From Larix sibirica (taxonomy: Eukaryota > Streptophyta > Pinopsida > Pinales > Pinaceae), in the NCBI GenBank assembly GCA_004151065.3, contig NWUY0300043930.1:7867-28428 (forward strand): a DNA stretch of 20,562 nt, given 5' to 3'. Below are positions 9,550 through 18,698 of this stretch, one piece after another. A program made the position numbers and the translations under genes. The stretch's first letter is position 1; every line of letters begins with the position of its first letter. The notes beneath the pieces were generated by a model. That model was given only the letters and a program-made list of their open reading frames with translations. It did not search any database and was not told the origin of the DNA.

Positions 9550-9701
9550 GGGATTGTCATTGTCATGGTGATGGTTTACATAGAGATGGGATTGCTATTG
9601 TCATGGTGATGGTTTCCATGGAGATGGGATTTCCATTGTCATGGTGATGGTTTCCATGGAGATGTGATTGCCATTGTCATGGTGATGGTTTCCATGGAGA
9701 T
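9550..9701. repeat. Minisatellite, four 38-bp units
   Basis: Four exact-length units start at 9550, 9588, 9626 and 9664, each of the form GGGATT-x-CATTGTCATGGTGATGG then TTTCCATGGAGAT. Units 2-4 differ from each other at only two or three positions and unit 1 at a few more. 38 is not a multiple of three, so the array is not a protein repeat. The low divergence makes it much younger than its surroundings. Confidence 0.92.
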
Positions 9702-10374
9702 GGGATGAGGCATGCAAGTATGCATGGGTCCTTATGGATGGTTAATGGTATGGGATGACGCTCACATGGTGCTTGAGGACATGATGGTTAATGGTATATG
9801 AAAGGTCCCACATCGATCTTAATTAGATCGTTGGGGGTGCATACTTCTTTCCCATACCTGTCTAGCGACCACATGGTAAAAAGAGAAGCTTCCACCTTGA
9901 TGTAGGCGGAACCGAGGTAAAAGCAGAGTCGCCCACATGTAAGCAGTCATCACATGGATAGAGCTGAGGTGGAGAAGTCTCTTAATACTTGTGAGCTGCC
10001 ATTGTGAGGGAAATTTGAGTTCTATCCAAAAAAATATTAGTTCCAACTCCTACTTATGTTGACTTGAAAGTTTGGCCTTGTGCAATGGTTGTTTTGGTAT
10101 GTTAATTGAACATTGTGTTCAAAGATGGGATATACCTAGAGAAAAATACGCACCATTCAATGCTCCAAATTCATATGAATGATAATTATGTTGATTATTT
10201 TCTCCCTATGCATAAGTTGAAAAGGAGTTGGAATACTGTCTTTCTGATGAAATGACTATGATAAAGATTTTTTCCAAGTTTATTGGAATTCGCTATAGTG
10301 TTTTGTAGAGGGTGCAAATCATATCACAAACAAAAATGCCATGGTTTAAAAGGTCATATACATTTTAATAAGAT
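9702..10374. other. Spacer, possibly a fragment of a dispersed repeat
   Basis: No gene seen. The motif GATGGTTAATGGTAT occurs at about 9737 and 9784. From about 9802 the sequence is less AT-rich and begins with AAGGTCCCACATCG, a phrase that I associate with plant dispersed repeats. It includes a small palindrome CGATCT-TTAATT-style dyad at 9814-9830. I could not define termini. After about 10030 it is plain AT-rich DNA. Confidence 0.3.
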
Positions 10375-10730
10375 AATGTTGATTATGTGTAATATTATTG
10401 TTTTTAAAATGGATATTAATGTTTAATCAGGGTATATAACTTTTCTTTGCATTGTAAACTTCAGAAAAATGAAAATTGTTTGAAGGGATTATGGTACTTT
10501 TCTTAAGTGTCTTGTGGGGATCTTCATATTTTGTGTGCTTTATCCATGCAATAATGTTGATTACAGTGTAATAGTATTGTTTTTAAAATGGATATTAACA
10601 TTTAAGCAAGGTATATAGCTTTCCTTTACCTATAAACTTTAGAAAAAAAAGAAAATTGTTTGAAGGGATTATGGTACTTTTCTTGAGTGTTTTGTGAGGA
10701 TCTTCATATTTTGTGTGCATTATTCATGCA
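10375..10730. repeat. 178-bp tandem duplication
   Basis: 10375-10552 and 10553-10730 align end to end, both starting AATGTTGATTA and ending with a CATGCA element. Shared blocks include GTTTTTAAAATGGATATTAA and GAAGGGATTATGGTAC. Divergence by eye is about 10-15 percent with small indels. No coding frame is maintained. Confidence 0.9.
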
Positions 10731-10790
10731 CTAGAGGTGCCATTGACATGTGGTAAAAAATGAGTATTGGATATGATCTTCTTCTTTTAG

Positions 10791-10920
10791 GGTGCATGAG
10801 AAGGAAATGTTCATCAAGGACTTGCGTGACCTTAATCAAAGCTTGATGCAAGAGTATCCATGGTTGTTGGCAATCTTACATCAACCAAAAAGATTATATT
10901 TTGATGTTGGTCTGGTTTGA
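10791..10920 (+). other. Possible orphan exon after a 3' splice-site-like sequence
   Basis: A pyrimidine-rich tract ending in TTCTTCTTTTAG (10779-10790) looks like a plant 3' splice site. Directly after it, a 42-codon frame runs from 10792 to TGA at 10918-10920. It reads VHEKEMFIKDLRDLNQSL then MQEYPWLLAILHQPKRLY. The composition is protein-like, unlike the neighbouring DNA, but I cannot name the family. No donor site or upstream exon is evident. It may be a terminal exon fragment of a decayed gene or chance. Confidence 0.3.
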
Positions 10921-11104
10921 ATAATATTTTGAGAAATAAGTTGAAAATATTATGCCAAAAATCAGATTTTAAATAATTGGCCTATTTTTTGTTGCAAATG
11001 ATGTGGTAGGAGGTTGTGTAGGAGCGCATTTTTAAAGTCTGGAAAGCAAAAGGAAAACATGGTGTGGATTTTTTTTGGAGTTGTTGAAATGCATCATGGA
11101 GCAT

Positions 11105-11345
11105 TTAATGTTTTTTCTAATTGTGGAGCAGTTTTTTTAGTTACATGGAATAACCTTTCCAAAGAAGGAAAAAATCAAAATTTTGGAAGGACTTAATACT
11201 TTTTCTAATTGTTGGAGCAACCTTTTCAATTACATGGTGTAGCCTTTTCAAAGGAGGCAAAAATTGGATTGCTGGAAGGATTTAATTCTTTTTCTAATTG
11301 TTGGAGAATTCTTTTCAAAGGAGTAAAAAAAATCAGATTCTTGAA
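11105..11345. repeat. Three degenerate ~88-bp tandem units
   Basis: Units start at 11105, 11193 and 11282, each with a TTAAT-x-TTTTTCTAATTG start, then GGAGCA, TTTTCAAAGGAGG and a GGAAGGA-type end. The third lacks about 25 bp in its middle. They are moderately diverged. No coding frame spans them. Confidence 0.75.
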
Positions 11346-11963
11346 AAGAGTGCACAAAAAATGGTATTGACAATTGTTTTTAGGTGGTGAAAAAAATAGA
11401 GATTTTTTGGGGGGTTGGTTGAGAAAGGGGGCATGGCATTTTCTTCATGGAAAAGATGGAAGCTATGGTTGTTGCAGGTCTGAAGGTATTTGACAGCAGA
11501 TGGATACAAGAATCCATTGTTGAAGACTGTAATAGTTTGCATATTGAAGGTTACAGGTTGCAGATTGAAGCTTGCACTTGAAAGAGAAGGAATTGTTTTT
11601 CTTATTTCTTATCATTGTAACCCATTTGTATTGTTGTTCATCATCGTAGAAACTGTATAATCTAATAAAATCTGATTTATTGAAGTTTGGAAGCATTTGT
11701 GCAAGTTTGGAATACAAGATATTACATCATAGTTGTATATTTTTGCATTCAAATTCCTGTTGTTTGTGTTGTGAGTTTTTAAGGGAGGGTTTTTTGCAGA
11801 TCCCTATTGCATCAAAGCCTTATTCAATAAGTCACAAAGTTAAAGAAGTATTGAAGGTAATTTAAAATATTTGCATTAGTAAGTTAGAAACTTTCTCTTC
11901 TAATAAGTATTTTGACCTTGAAGATAGCTTGACATCTCCTACAGATGCACTACAAAAAACAAT
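11346..11963. other. AT-rich stretch, no gene identified
   Basis: Contains GT- and T-rich sequence with short motif echoes (GGTTACAGGTTGCAGATTG near 11550, AAGTTTGGAAGCATTTG and AAGTTTGGAATAC near 11682-11715). The combination of AATAAAATCTG near 11663 and a T-rich lead could be an old transcript 3' end or LTR piece. Nothing confirms either. Confidence 0.3.
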
Positions 11964-12527
11964 ATGGATCTTTACCAAGACCTCATAAATTACTTTTGTC
12001 ATAACCAAGAGCTACTTGATGCTTTCGAAGATGAGGTTACATGACATTCTCAATAATGTAGTGATGATGATCATGCTTGTCAAGAAAATTCCAATGATAT
12101 TGCTAGTAGTGATGATATTTGCAAGGATGATATTGATGATGTATCGCCTTCTCATGCATTGTTGGCTACTAATGTACTAGTTTCTCCTAAATTGGAGAAA
12201 CACATGAGAGGTATTGGGTCTCTATTATTTTCCAAGATGGGATATGCAAGTGGTGGACTCAAGAAGAGTGAATAGGGTAATGTTGTCTCTATTCAGCTTG
12301 AGATGATAACCTTGAGGGTGAGACTTGGATAGGTTGAGACTGCATTCTCAGATGGAGGTCATTCTACCATTGATTTACATGAAGGTCAAATTGCACCCTT
12401 TGTTGTTTTGTTTATCATTGAAGGTCATTCTACTAAGCTACAAAGAGCATTTCAAGCACTAAGTGTTGCTTTCATTGATGATGGTATGCTTGAGTTGGAG
12501 ACATGTCACAATTATGTTGATTTGTAG
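11964..12527 (+). pseudogene. Decayed coding frame with G-patch-like motif
   Basis: One plus-strand frame can be followed for 187 codons from ATG 11964 to TAG 12525, with only four internal stops. It reads MDLYQDLINYFCHNQELLDA, an acidic S/D-rich stretch, SHALLATNVLVSPKLEKH, then MRGIGSLLFSKMGYASGGLK and GNVVSIQLEMI. The RGIGSLLFSKMGY...GGL pattern, then a Glu just before a stop in the usual Gln position of EQG, resembles the glycine-rich G-patch of RNA-processing proteins. The downstream part (VETAFSDGGHSTIDLHEG onward) is not recognised. After 12527 no frame is convincing, though a short QEVEEARKAWRLLKSM piece near 13116 might be a further remnant. Confidence 0.5.
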
Positions 12528-13576
12528 AGTCACCATCCATCTTCGATTGAGTAGGAATTACATTTTGCACATTGTGTTTAATGGAAACAATATTATTTTC
12601 CATATCGACATCCTCAACAAAGAGATAAGAGGAAAACATCAAAGAGTTGAAAATCTCATTTTGGTGGCAATGATTCTTATAGAGCTTAGCAAAAGTGGCA
12701 TAAGAGGTAGAAAATTAGACCAATGCCAACAACTAGGATTGATTGCAATTGTGCTAATTGTTGTTTATGGAAACTCTAGAACAATTGATCAAGGACTTCA
12801 TACATATCTGTATCATCAATTGTAGATGCATACAATTCTCCTATTCATTCTCGTTTATTAATTGATTCATTAATCAATGCTCAAATTATTGTCCGATTGC
12901 TGTGTTGAATAATCTTCTTGACATGTTGGCATATTTTGCATATAGGACAACATTTATTGGAGGCCTTGTATGTGAGCCTCATTCCCTCACGCTATTTTTA
13001 AATGAGAATGCTGTTCAACTTGTTGCGATGTATAAAACCAACTTGATGTTGTTGAGAACCCACTGATGGTTTCAATTGGTCAACAAAAATAGACATAGTT
13101 GCTTGATGATGAGACAATGACAAGAAGTCGAAGAAGCAAGGAAGGCTTGGCGACTGCTAAAATCAATGACAAACCAAGGAACTATTACACATTGAGAAAT
13201 TGAAAGGGATTTGAGCAAAGAAAGATAAGCTTATTTTGTTTTTGGTTTTGTGTTATTCTTGACATCGATTGTTGATGCTCTTATTGCATGATTCGGGAGT
13301 GTTTATGTTTGTAGTTTCCATGGTTTAAATTGCTTGACTGATAGTAAGTATTTGTTTTTGTATTATTCTTGACAGTGCTTTTTCCGAATCCGGATTTGAC
13401 CTCTTGTGCATAGGCTCTTGTTGATCCATCTTTATGTGTGGAGATGTTTTGGAGATTCAAGTTCTAAAGAAATCTCTATGGTAAGGCTTGTTACACAAAT
13501 TTACTTCACTACACTCAAAAGAGAATTGGGTGGAATAGTTATGAGGTCTTTCTTATCAAGTACCTTGTCATTGCAA
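12528..13576. other. Spacer following the G-patch relic, no clear gene
   Basis: Open frames at 12463-12825 and 13406-13606 are in different frames from the relic and show no motif. Fragments in other frames (RHPQQRDKRKTSKS near 12606, the QEVEEARK piece near 13116) hint that the decayed gene may extend here, with many frameshifts. Nothing firm can be called. Confidence 0.3.
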
Positions 13577-13634
13577 GTATTTTTGTTGTTAGTATTCCTA
13601 GCCTAGTGGTTAGTATTTTTTGTTGTTAGTATTC
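13577..13634. repeat. 22-bp direct repeat pair
   Basis: AGTATTTTTGTTGTTAGTAT occurs at 13577, and the same sequence with one extra T at 13612. Between them lies CCTAGCCTAGTGGTT, which by itself resembles a Pol III A box. Confidence 0.7.
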
Positions 13635-13791
13635 ACGATAGGTTTCAGTAATGAGGTTCTGTTATAAATATAATACATACATATTTTATATTTATAGCAC
13701 ATGCAATATAAGAAAACCATGGGCAAATGCTATGGTAATCTTACATATATTGTATATAATAATCAAATAAAATGATAATTAATGATAATTA

Positions 13792-13822
<31 letters not shown>
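13792..13822. repeat. (AAT)10 microsatellite
   Basis: About ten uninterrupted AAT units inside an A/T-only stretch. Confidence 0.9.
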
Positions 13823-13825
<3 letters not shown>

Positions 13826-13851
13826 CAAATAACTATAAGAAGACATGAATC

Positions 13852-13936
13852 TTCACGTAAATGTGCCCAAAAGAATATAAATTTGGACCACATTCTTGTA
13901 TTTTCATCATCTTATCATTCAACTATTATACATATA
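13852..13936. repeat. Direct repeat flanking the PRP40 relic, left copy
   Basis: Shares TTCACGTAAA-x-GTGCCCAAA, AGAATATAAATTTGGACCA and ATCTTATCATTCAACTATTA with 14884-14977. The central ~20 bp differ. The two copies bracket the PBS-like site and the PRP40 fragment. Confidence 0.85.
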
Positions 13937-13977
13937 TATTTTATTAATTTTGAAGATAGATTCTCTTCATTTGTCTT

Positions 13978-13998
13978 AAGAAACCAGAATGGTTTCTT
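13978..13998. repeat. Perfect 9-bp inverted repeat next to PBS-like site
   Basis: Arms AAGAAACCA and TGGTTTCTT around a 3-nt loop GAA. Confidence 0.7.
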
Positions 13999-14002
13999 AT
14001 AT

Positions 14003-14014
14003 TGGTATTAGAGC
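14003..14014 (+). promoter_or_regulatory. Primer-binding-site-like sequence of an LTR retrotransposon
   Basis: TGGTATTAGAGC differs at one base from TGGTATCAGAGC, the sequence complementary to the initiator Met-tRNA 3' end used by many plant copia-type elements. No canonical LTR end (CA) directly precedes it, so it would be a degraded site. It lies 5' of the PRP40 relic on the same strand. Confidence 0.4.
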
Positions 14015-14027
14015 GAGGAATAAACTT

Positions 14028-14167
14028 TTTACCAACCAGTAGAGAATTTCTACCGATTTGGGAATTTTTACCAATCCAATGAAAAAAAATTACCAATTGG
14101 TAAAATTTTGTTTACCAATCTAATAAATTTTTTTTACCAATTTGGTAAAAAAAATTAGTACCAAACC
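14028..14167. repeat. Cluster of TACCAAT motifs
   Basis: Seven TACCRA-type motifs (at about 14029, 14051, 14075, 14091, 14114, 14136 and 14159) are spaced roughly 16-24 bp apart in T/A-rich sequence. Two form self-complementary TACCAATTGGTA and TACCAATTTGGTA. Confidence 0.6.
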
Positions 14168-14223
14168 AGTGACAAAACAAAAATACCCATTAGGTATATC
14201 CAACAAAAGGTTATACATGTGTC

Positions 14224-14892
14224 ATGGATTCATTTTGTGAGAAAGTGATCACCATTCTTCAAGAATCAAATAGAGAGATGGATAAAAATTCTAAGAAATC
14301 AAAAGATAGGGATAGAGAGAAGGAAAAGGATAGAAAACATAAGAGGATCCATGCTAGTACAACTGAGGATGTAAGTTATGGAGAAGAAGAAAGAGAGGAG
14401 TCAAAAAACTATCACAGGAACACTAGTGATCAGAAGAGGTCTTCTCGAAAGTATGGTTATGAATCTAATTCGAATTGGCAAGAACATATTGCCACAGATG
14501 GCAGAAGATATTATTTCAACAAGAATACAAGGCAATCAAGTTGGGAGAACCATTTAGAATTGATGACACCAATTGAGAGGGAAGTTACATCCACTATTTG
14601 GAAAGAATTCACAACTCCAAAGGGGCGGAAGTAATACTACAAAAAACTCACAAAACAATCCAAGTGGACTATTCCATGTGAACTGAATATAGCTCGAGAT
14701 CAAGTAGAAAAAGCAGCAGCTTCAATTGGAAAATTTGAAGGTTCATTATCCACAACTGCAACACCAATTCCAGTCACTACCATAGCATCTCCATCTAAAA
14801 CATCTCCAAATACACCTGCTCCCAATGATGAGGATGACAATTATGAGGACAAGAGATTTAAAGCCAATGTTTCCCATAATGGATTCACGTAA
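14224..14892 (+). pseudogene. PRP40: Rearranged PRP40 (pre-mRNA-processing factor 40) fragment: C-terminal tail joined to WW domains
   Basis: From ATG 14224 the frame first shows a K/R/E/D-rich tail ([18 protein letters not shown], then [20 protein letters not shown]). It then gives WW domain 1 ([20 protein letters not shown], second Trp at residue 107) and the linker [11 protein letters not shown] domain 2 follows ([11 protein letters not shown]-stop-YYKKLTKQSKW). The TAA at 14632-14634 replaces the first Tyr. The same frame continues through a P/S/T-rich linker to TAA at 14890. PRP40 is a U1 snRNP splicing factor with two N-terminal WW domains, then FF domains, then a charged C-terminal tail. 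Here the tail comes before the WW pair and all FF domains are missing, with the join at about 14470. No introns interrupt the WW region, consistent with a retrocopy. Confidence 0.8.
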
Positions 14893-14977
14893 AGGTGCCC
14901 AAATTAAGAATATAAATTTGGACCATATGATGACGATGACAGAAATCCATCTTATCATTCAACTATTATTCATATGT
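14884..14977. repeat. Direct repeat flanking the PRP40 relic, right copy
   Basis: Partner of 13852-13936. Its first nine bases overlap the end of the PRP40 frame. It carries GATGACGATGACAGAAATC in the centre where the left copy differs. Confidence 0.85.
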
Positions 14978-14989
14978 GTGTGTGTGTGT
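14975..14989. repeat. (TG)7 microsatellite
   Basis: Seven TG units directly after the right direct repeat. Confidence 0.9.
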
Positions 14990-16720
14990 ACATGCAATCA
15001 TTGCATGCCCCTAAAGTTATTTCGGGCAATATCAACCCACCCAAGTGAATGATTAAAATGACGAGAAATATATGTTGATGATTACAAAATACATAATTCA
15101 AGGGAAAAATCCATTACACAATAGAAGCCTCAAGATCATCGGGTCCCTTATCTCATTGTGGGAATTACTGAATAACACATAGCAGGCTCTAGCCCAAGGT
15201 TTACAACAACTGGTAAATAAAATCAATGGATAAAGAAAGGAGCTACTTCATAGGTTTCAAATTGTGAACACATGTATGGAACTTAATTTAAATTTGGATA
15301 GTTGCTAAAAATATGTTCAATAGATGTCCTCCTAAATCTTTTGATACTAATTGCAAGCTATCTAAAAAATAGATCAAAGATGAAAACCAACACAAATATC
15401 TAGTCCAAGGTACACAACTATTGTTGCTTAGAATTAATTCATGGAGACACTAGTTACAACATAATTTTGCAATTGTGACTGCATATGCAAAAGCTTATTG
15501 AAGTTCAAGTATTTTCAAATAGAATTTTCAATTACCATTATTCTATCAAAGCTTATGACTTCGTAGGAATTTGATGAGGGGAACATGGACTTAGCATTGA
15601 CTGTTGTCAACATGCTCACTACCCATAAAATGTAGGGCATCCCTAGCCATAAATAGCTAGTTTCCAATTGCACTCTATCAATCTAGCTCTACACAGTCCC
15701 AGCATAACTATTCAGACTAACACCACATTTCCAGAGGAATCTATAAAAGCATCAAGGTCAAATATTGTGGCCAACAAAGAGACACAACTGGAAACAGAAC
15801 TGTCTATTTCAAATTGCTAGGATTGATTCCATACAACTCACAAAGCTTTGTCGACAAATAAATCACAAGCTTGGTAGCCACAAGAATCTATAAGCACACA
15901 TGAAATCCACAATGATCTATGATATTTGCATGTAAATCACCATTCATAAATAACTTGACTCTAATAAACACACACCTCACCTCCCTCCGCCAAAAAAAAG
16001 AGAAAAGAAGGTTTCCAAAGCAATTACATTATCCCAACAATACTAGAACCATGGATGTAAACTGGGCATCTATATACATTCCACGTTGCCAAAACAATGT
16101 CCACAACATTAGTGCAATAAAGAAACCAGCCACAAACAAATTATTATCAATATAAACCCATTGAAGACAACAAACAAAATAACAAGGAATATATGCTCAT
16201 TATTGCAAAACAGAGAACCCAAGGTACAAATTCACAACGCAATAGAGTTCTCAAGATTTCAAGGCACTCTAGCCACTAGATTACCTATGGCAAGGACTAG
16301 TTCTAAATCAGATCGATCCACATGGTAGCATGCCCCTGCTTCAACGGCTAATAGCCAAGAGATAAGGCCCACTTGTATGCATGTTTGTGTGATAAATTTA
16401 GTTAGGTAAACCAACAACACTTCAAATTAAATCAACGTATACTACAATCCTTTCCCATAAAGGATTTACTTATGGCATTGACTCATGTTCACATATGAAA
16501 TTGATTTAAAAGTACATTCTAGAGAATGTGAATCAAACTTTATTCTAAGAATACTAGAGCTATCATCAGGGATTTCAGAATTTATGAAGGGATAAAATGC
16601 TAAATTCCTAAAAACCAATTTGACAGGATGTCAAATGACAATAACAAGGAACAAAACTAAATAAGAGGTAGTTAGATCAAACACAACTAAAAAATGTACT
16701 TTTTCCTTCACCATGCAATC
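14990..16720. other. AT-rich spacer without recognisable genes
   Basis: No protein-like frame on either strand. Faint repeats: 15067-15150 and 16188-16270 share AATATATG, CAAAA-x-ACA, CAAGG-x-A and CTCAAGAT in register. CTAG-Y-CCAAGGT-x-ACAAC occurs near 15190 and 15401. These suggest an old, diverged duplication but are too weak to define. Confidence 0.5.
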
Positions 16721-16799
16721 ACTGCAATAGCTCCTACTTGAGACAGGCATAACAAAGTTACTGCAATAGCTCCTACTTGAGCCACATAGAACAAAGTTA
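16721..16799. repeat. 39-bp tandem duplication
   Basis: 16721-16759 and 16760-16799 both begin ACTGCAATAGCTCCTACTTG and end in AACAAAGTT. They differ mainly in the middle. Confidence 0.9.
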
Positions 16800-16916
16800 C
16801 CACATTATCAGCAACGAACATCAGGAATGAACTTCAACAACTACTTTCAAAAATAGATAATATGATTATCTACTCGAAAAATAGAATGCAATAAGCATAT
16901 CAATAACAACATATTC

Positions 16917-16980
16917 TCACATTCAATGGGAAAATGTTTAGAGCAAAATATCACATTCAATAGGAAAATGAGCAAAACAG
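16917..16980. repeat. 34-bp imperfect tandem duplication
   Basis: TCACATTCAAT-R-GGAAAATG starts at 16917 and 16951, each followed by AGCAAAA. Confidence 0.8.
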
Positions 16981-17592
16981 TCACAGTAGCCCCTCTATCG
17001 ATTAAGGACACATCATTCATCATTCTATCTAGCACTTGGAAACAACTTTAGAGAAGAAGACAATATGTATTACAAATAAATAGAGTATATGTGAGAGACA
17101 TATTGAAGAAGACTGACCAAAACCAAAGTCAATAGAGACCTTACAAATCACATAGTAAATTAAAACCTGTCAAAACCAACCCTTCAAATAAAAGGGTCAA
17201 ACTTTTTGAACCTTATGTGTGAATAAAACCAAACCCATGTCTAAAAATGGCTTACTACCAAACTTGGGAATGCTAATCAGAATTCATTTGAGCAAACTAT
17301 ACATCTCAACACCTCTCCATCTTGAATATTAACACTATAACAATAAACATAAATAATTATTATCCTGTTAGGATGCACAATAGGGTAGACAAGTAGATTG
17401 GCTAAACAAATCCAAATACACACACAAAGATGCACCACAAAGGCAAAGAGAATTAACATGAAAGCACAATTTCTCATTAATGTATGTACATATAAATACA
17501 TATGAGAATGACCCTTGGCTTCACATTCCAAGTGGTATATTGGACTCGTTCATGGCTATTCCTATTCACCTATGACTCTTCACATTCTTTTC
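16981..17592. other. Spacer up to LINE-B, no gene seen
   Basis: AT-rich, without protein-like frames or notable repeats. The last bases (CACATTCTTTTC) abut the LINE-B tail, and the matching target-site copy would lie outside the window. Confidence 0.5.
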
Positions 17593-17593
17593 N
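17593..17593. other. Ambiguous base (N) at LINE-B 3' end
   Basis: A single N immediately before the T8 run that marks the LINE-B tail. The exact insertion boundary is therefore unresolved. Confidence 0.9.
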
Positions 17594-18107
17594 TTTTTTT
17601 TAAGCAAAAAAAAACATCATTCTATTAAAGGTGGTTCAAAATTACAATCAGTCTTTTACCATCCATCAGGGTGCTTGAATAGCCACCTCTGAGATTACAA
17701 CATTGCTGCTTTTCTTCATTCCGAAACCAAAAAAGATAACAAGTGTGATACTCCAGAACAGAGCTACTGTAGCTACATCCTGTACCAACAGAAGTCCCAA
17801 ATCTACTAACCAAGCAGGAAATTACAAGGCCAAGAGAGTAGATCATCCCCATAATAATCGACAGTATTACAAAAGAAGTGACCAAGTCGAAATAACAAAC
17901 AGAGCAAGTTCCCATAGACGTAAGCCGAGAGCAGGTAATTCAAAAAGGTTCTACATAACATCAAACCAGAGCAAGATACCAGCAGCAGACTCCAGCAGAG
18001 TCCCAGAATCATACTAGAAGACCTCACAGGCCCGAAAACAGAGAGTACCTTAATAAACAAAACACGGACAAAAGGGAACCCCACCGACGAAAACCCCAAC
18101 ACCTCAG
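17594..18107 (-). other. LINE-B 3' UTR and tail
   Basis: T-rich on the element's strand, ending TTTAATAGAATGATG, T9, GCTT, A8. The ATGAT-plus-T-run just before the tail recurs at the LINE-A 3' end and may be a family recognition end. Open frames here (17625-17915, 17806-18147) are hydrophobic only because of the T-rich composition. Confidence 0.7.
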
Positions 18108-18698
18108 CTAGCCGGCCAGCTTCATCCTCAATGTGAATAACCGACAAGGAACCGTTGCAGCAGCCTTACCACGGATGTCACGAACCTTCTGCTTCATCTC
18201 CTTGCTCGGCTTGACTAAGTAGTCAATACCCAGGTCACCAGCAATAGCATCTAACTTCATATGAATCCATTGGATTCCTCGGCATGCTCTTTACAAAGTT
18301 CTTCCAATTTCTTCATCCTCTCCGAACCAGCCAGAATGTCCATCTTAGCACCCAGGGTCTGGGCAAATGATAGTTTTAGTAACCCAGAGCGTAACCACCG
18401 CTCGATTATAGAGAGCCATACGACCTCTGGTGTTGCCAGGGTCCTGGACCCAGTCGGCCATCGCAATCGCTTCAGGAGGAAGCTCTTGCTCACCCACCAT
18501 TCGCCATAAATTACCTTCCAATTCCTCAAGCTCATTTTGCAAAGGCTCCGGGAACAGGCGACGAAAGAAAACAACAGTCATGGCCGCTCTCCACTGGTCT
18601 CTACTCGGTCCAGTCTTAGCTAAACCCTCCTGGTTTCTGGTACTAGTATCACCCTGGCCTTGACGGCCCCTACGAGCAGGACGACCTCTCGGCGGCAT
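18108..18698 (-). pseudogene. LINE-B candidate ORF3, about 196 codons, with two compensating frameshifts
   Basis: From ATG 18698 the frame reads a basic start (MPPRGRPARRGRQGQG), then TVVFFRRLFPEPLQNELEEL, NLWRMVGEQELPPEA, ADWVQDPGNT and MALYNRAVVTLWVTK. Near 18360 the sense shifts to another frame (AQTLGAKMDILAGSERMKK, LEELCKEHAEE). Near 18275 it returns to the first (IQWIHMKLDAIAGDLGIDYL, VKPSKEMKQKVRDIRGKAAA), ending at TAG 18108. That the frame is restored argues for a once-functional protein. It aligns with LINE-A 679-1059. It starts about 200 nt after an EIMT motif at the end of ORF2, behind a stretch with three stops in this frame that looks like a spacer. The family is unknown to me. 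Confidence 0.65.

Noticed and set aside
9550-9701. CRISPR-like or coding repeat array
   Set aside because: Units are directly adjacent with no spacers, and 38 bp is not a multiple of three, so it is a minisatellite.
12463-12825. Plus-strand 120-codon open frame as a real gene
   Set aside because: It is in a different frame from the G-patch relic, overlaps its end, and contains no motif.
13598-13616. TAGCCTAGTGG resembling a tRNA/SINE A box
   Set aside because: No B box of the GGTTCGA type follows at the right distance, and the motif sits between two local repeats.
16847-17531. Short minus-strand frames in the spacer
   Set aside because: Cys/Ile/Leu-rich translations of AT-rich DNA with no recognisable motif.
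17625-18147. Overlapping minus-strand frames with membrane-like peptides
   Set aside because: They lie in the T-rich LINE-B 3' UTR, where hydrophobic codons are expected. LINE-A has no counterpart.
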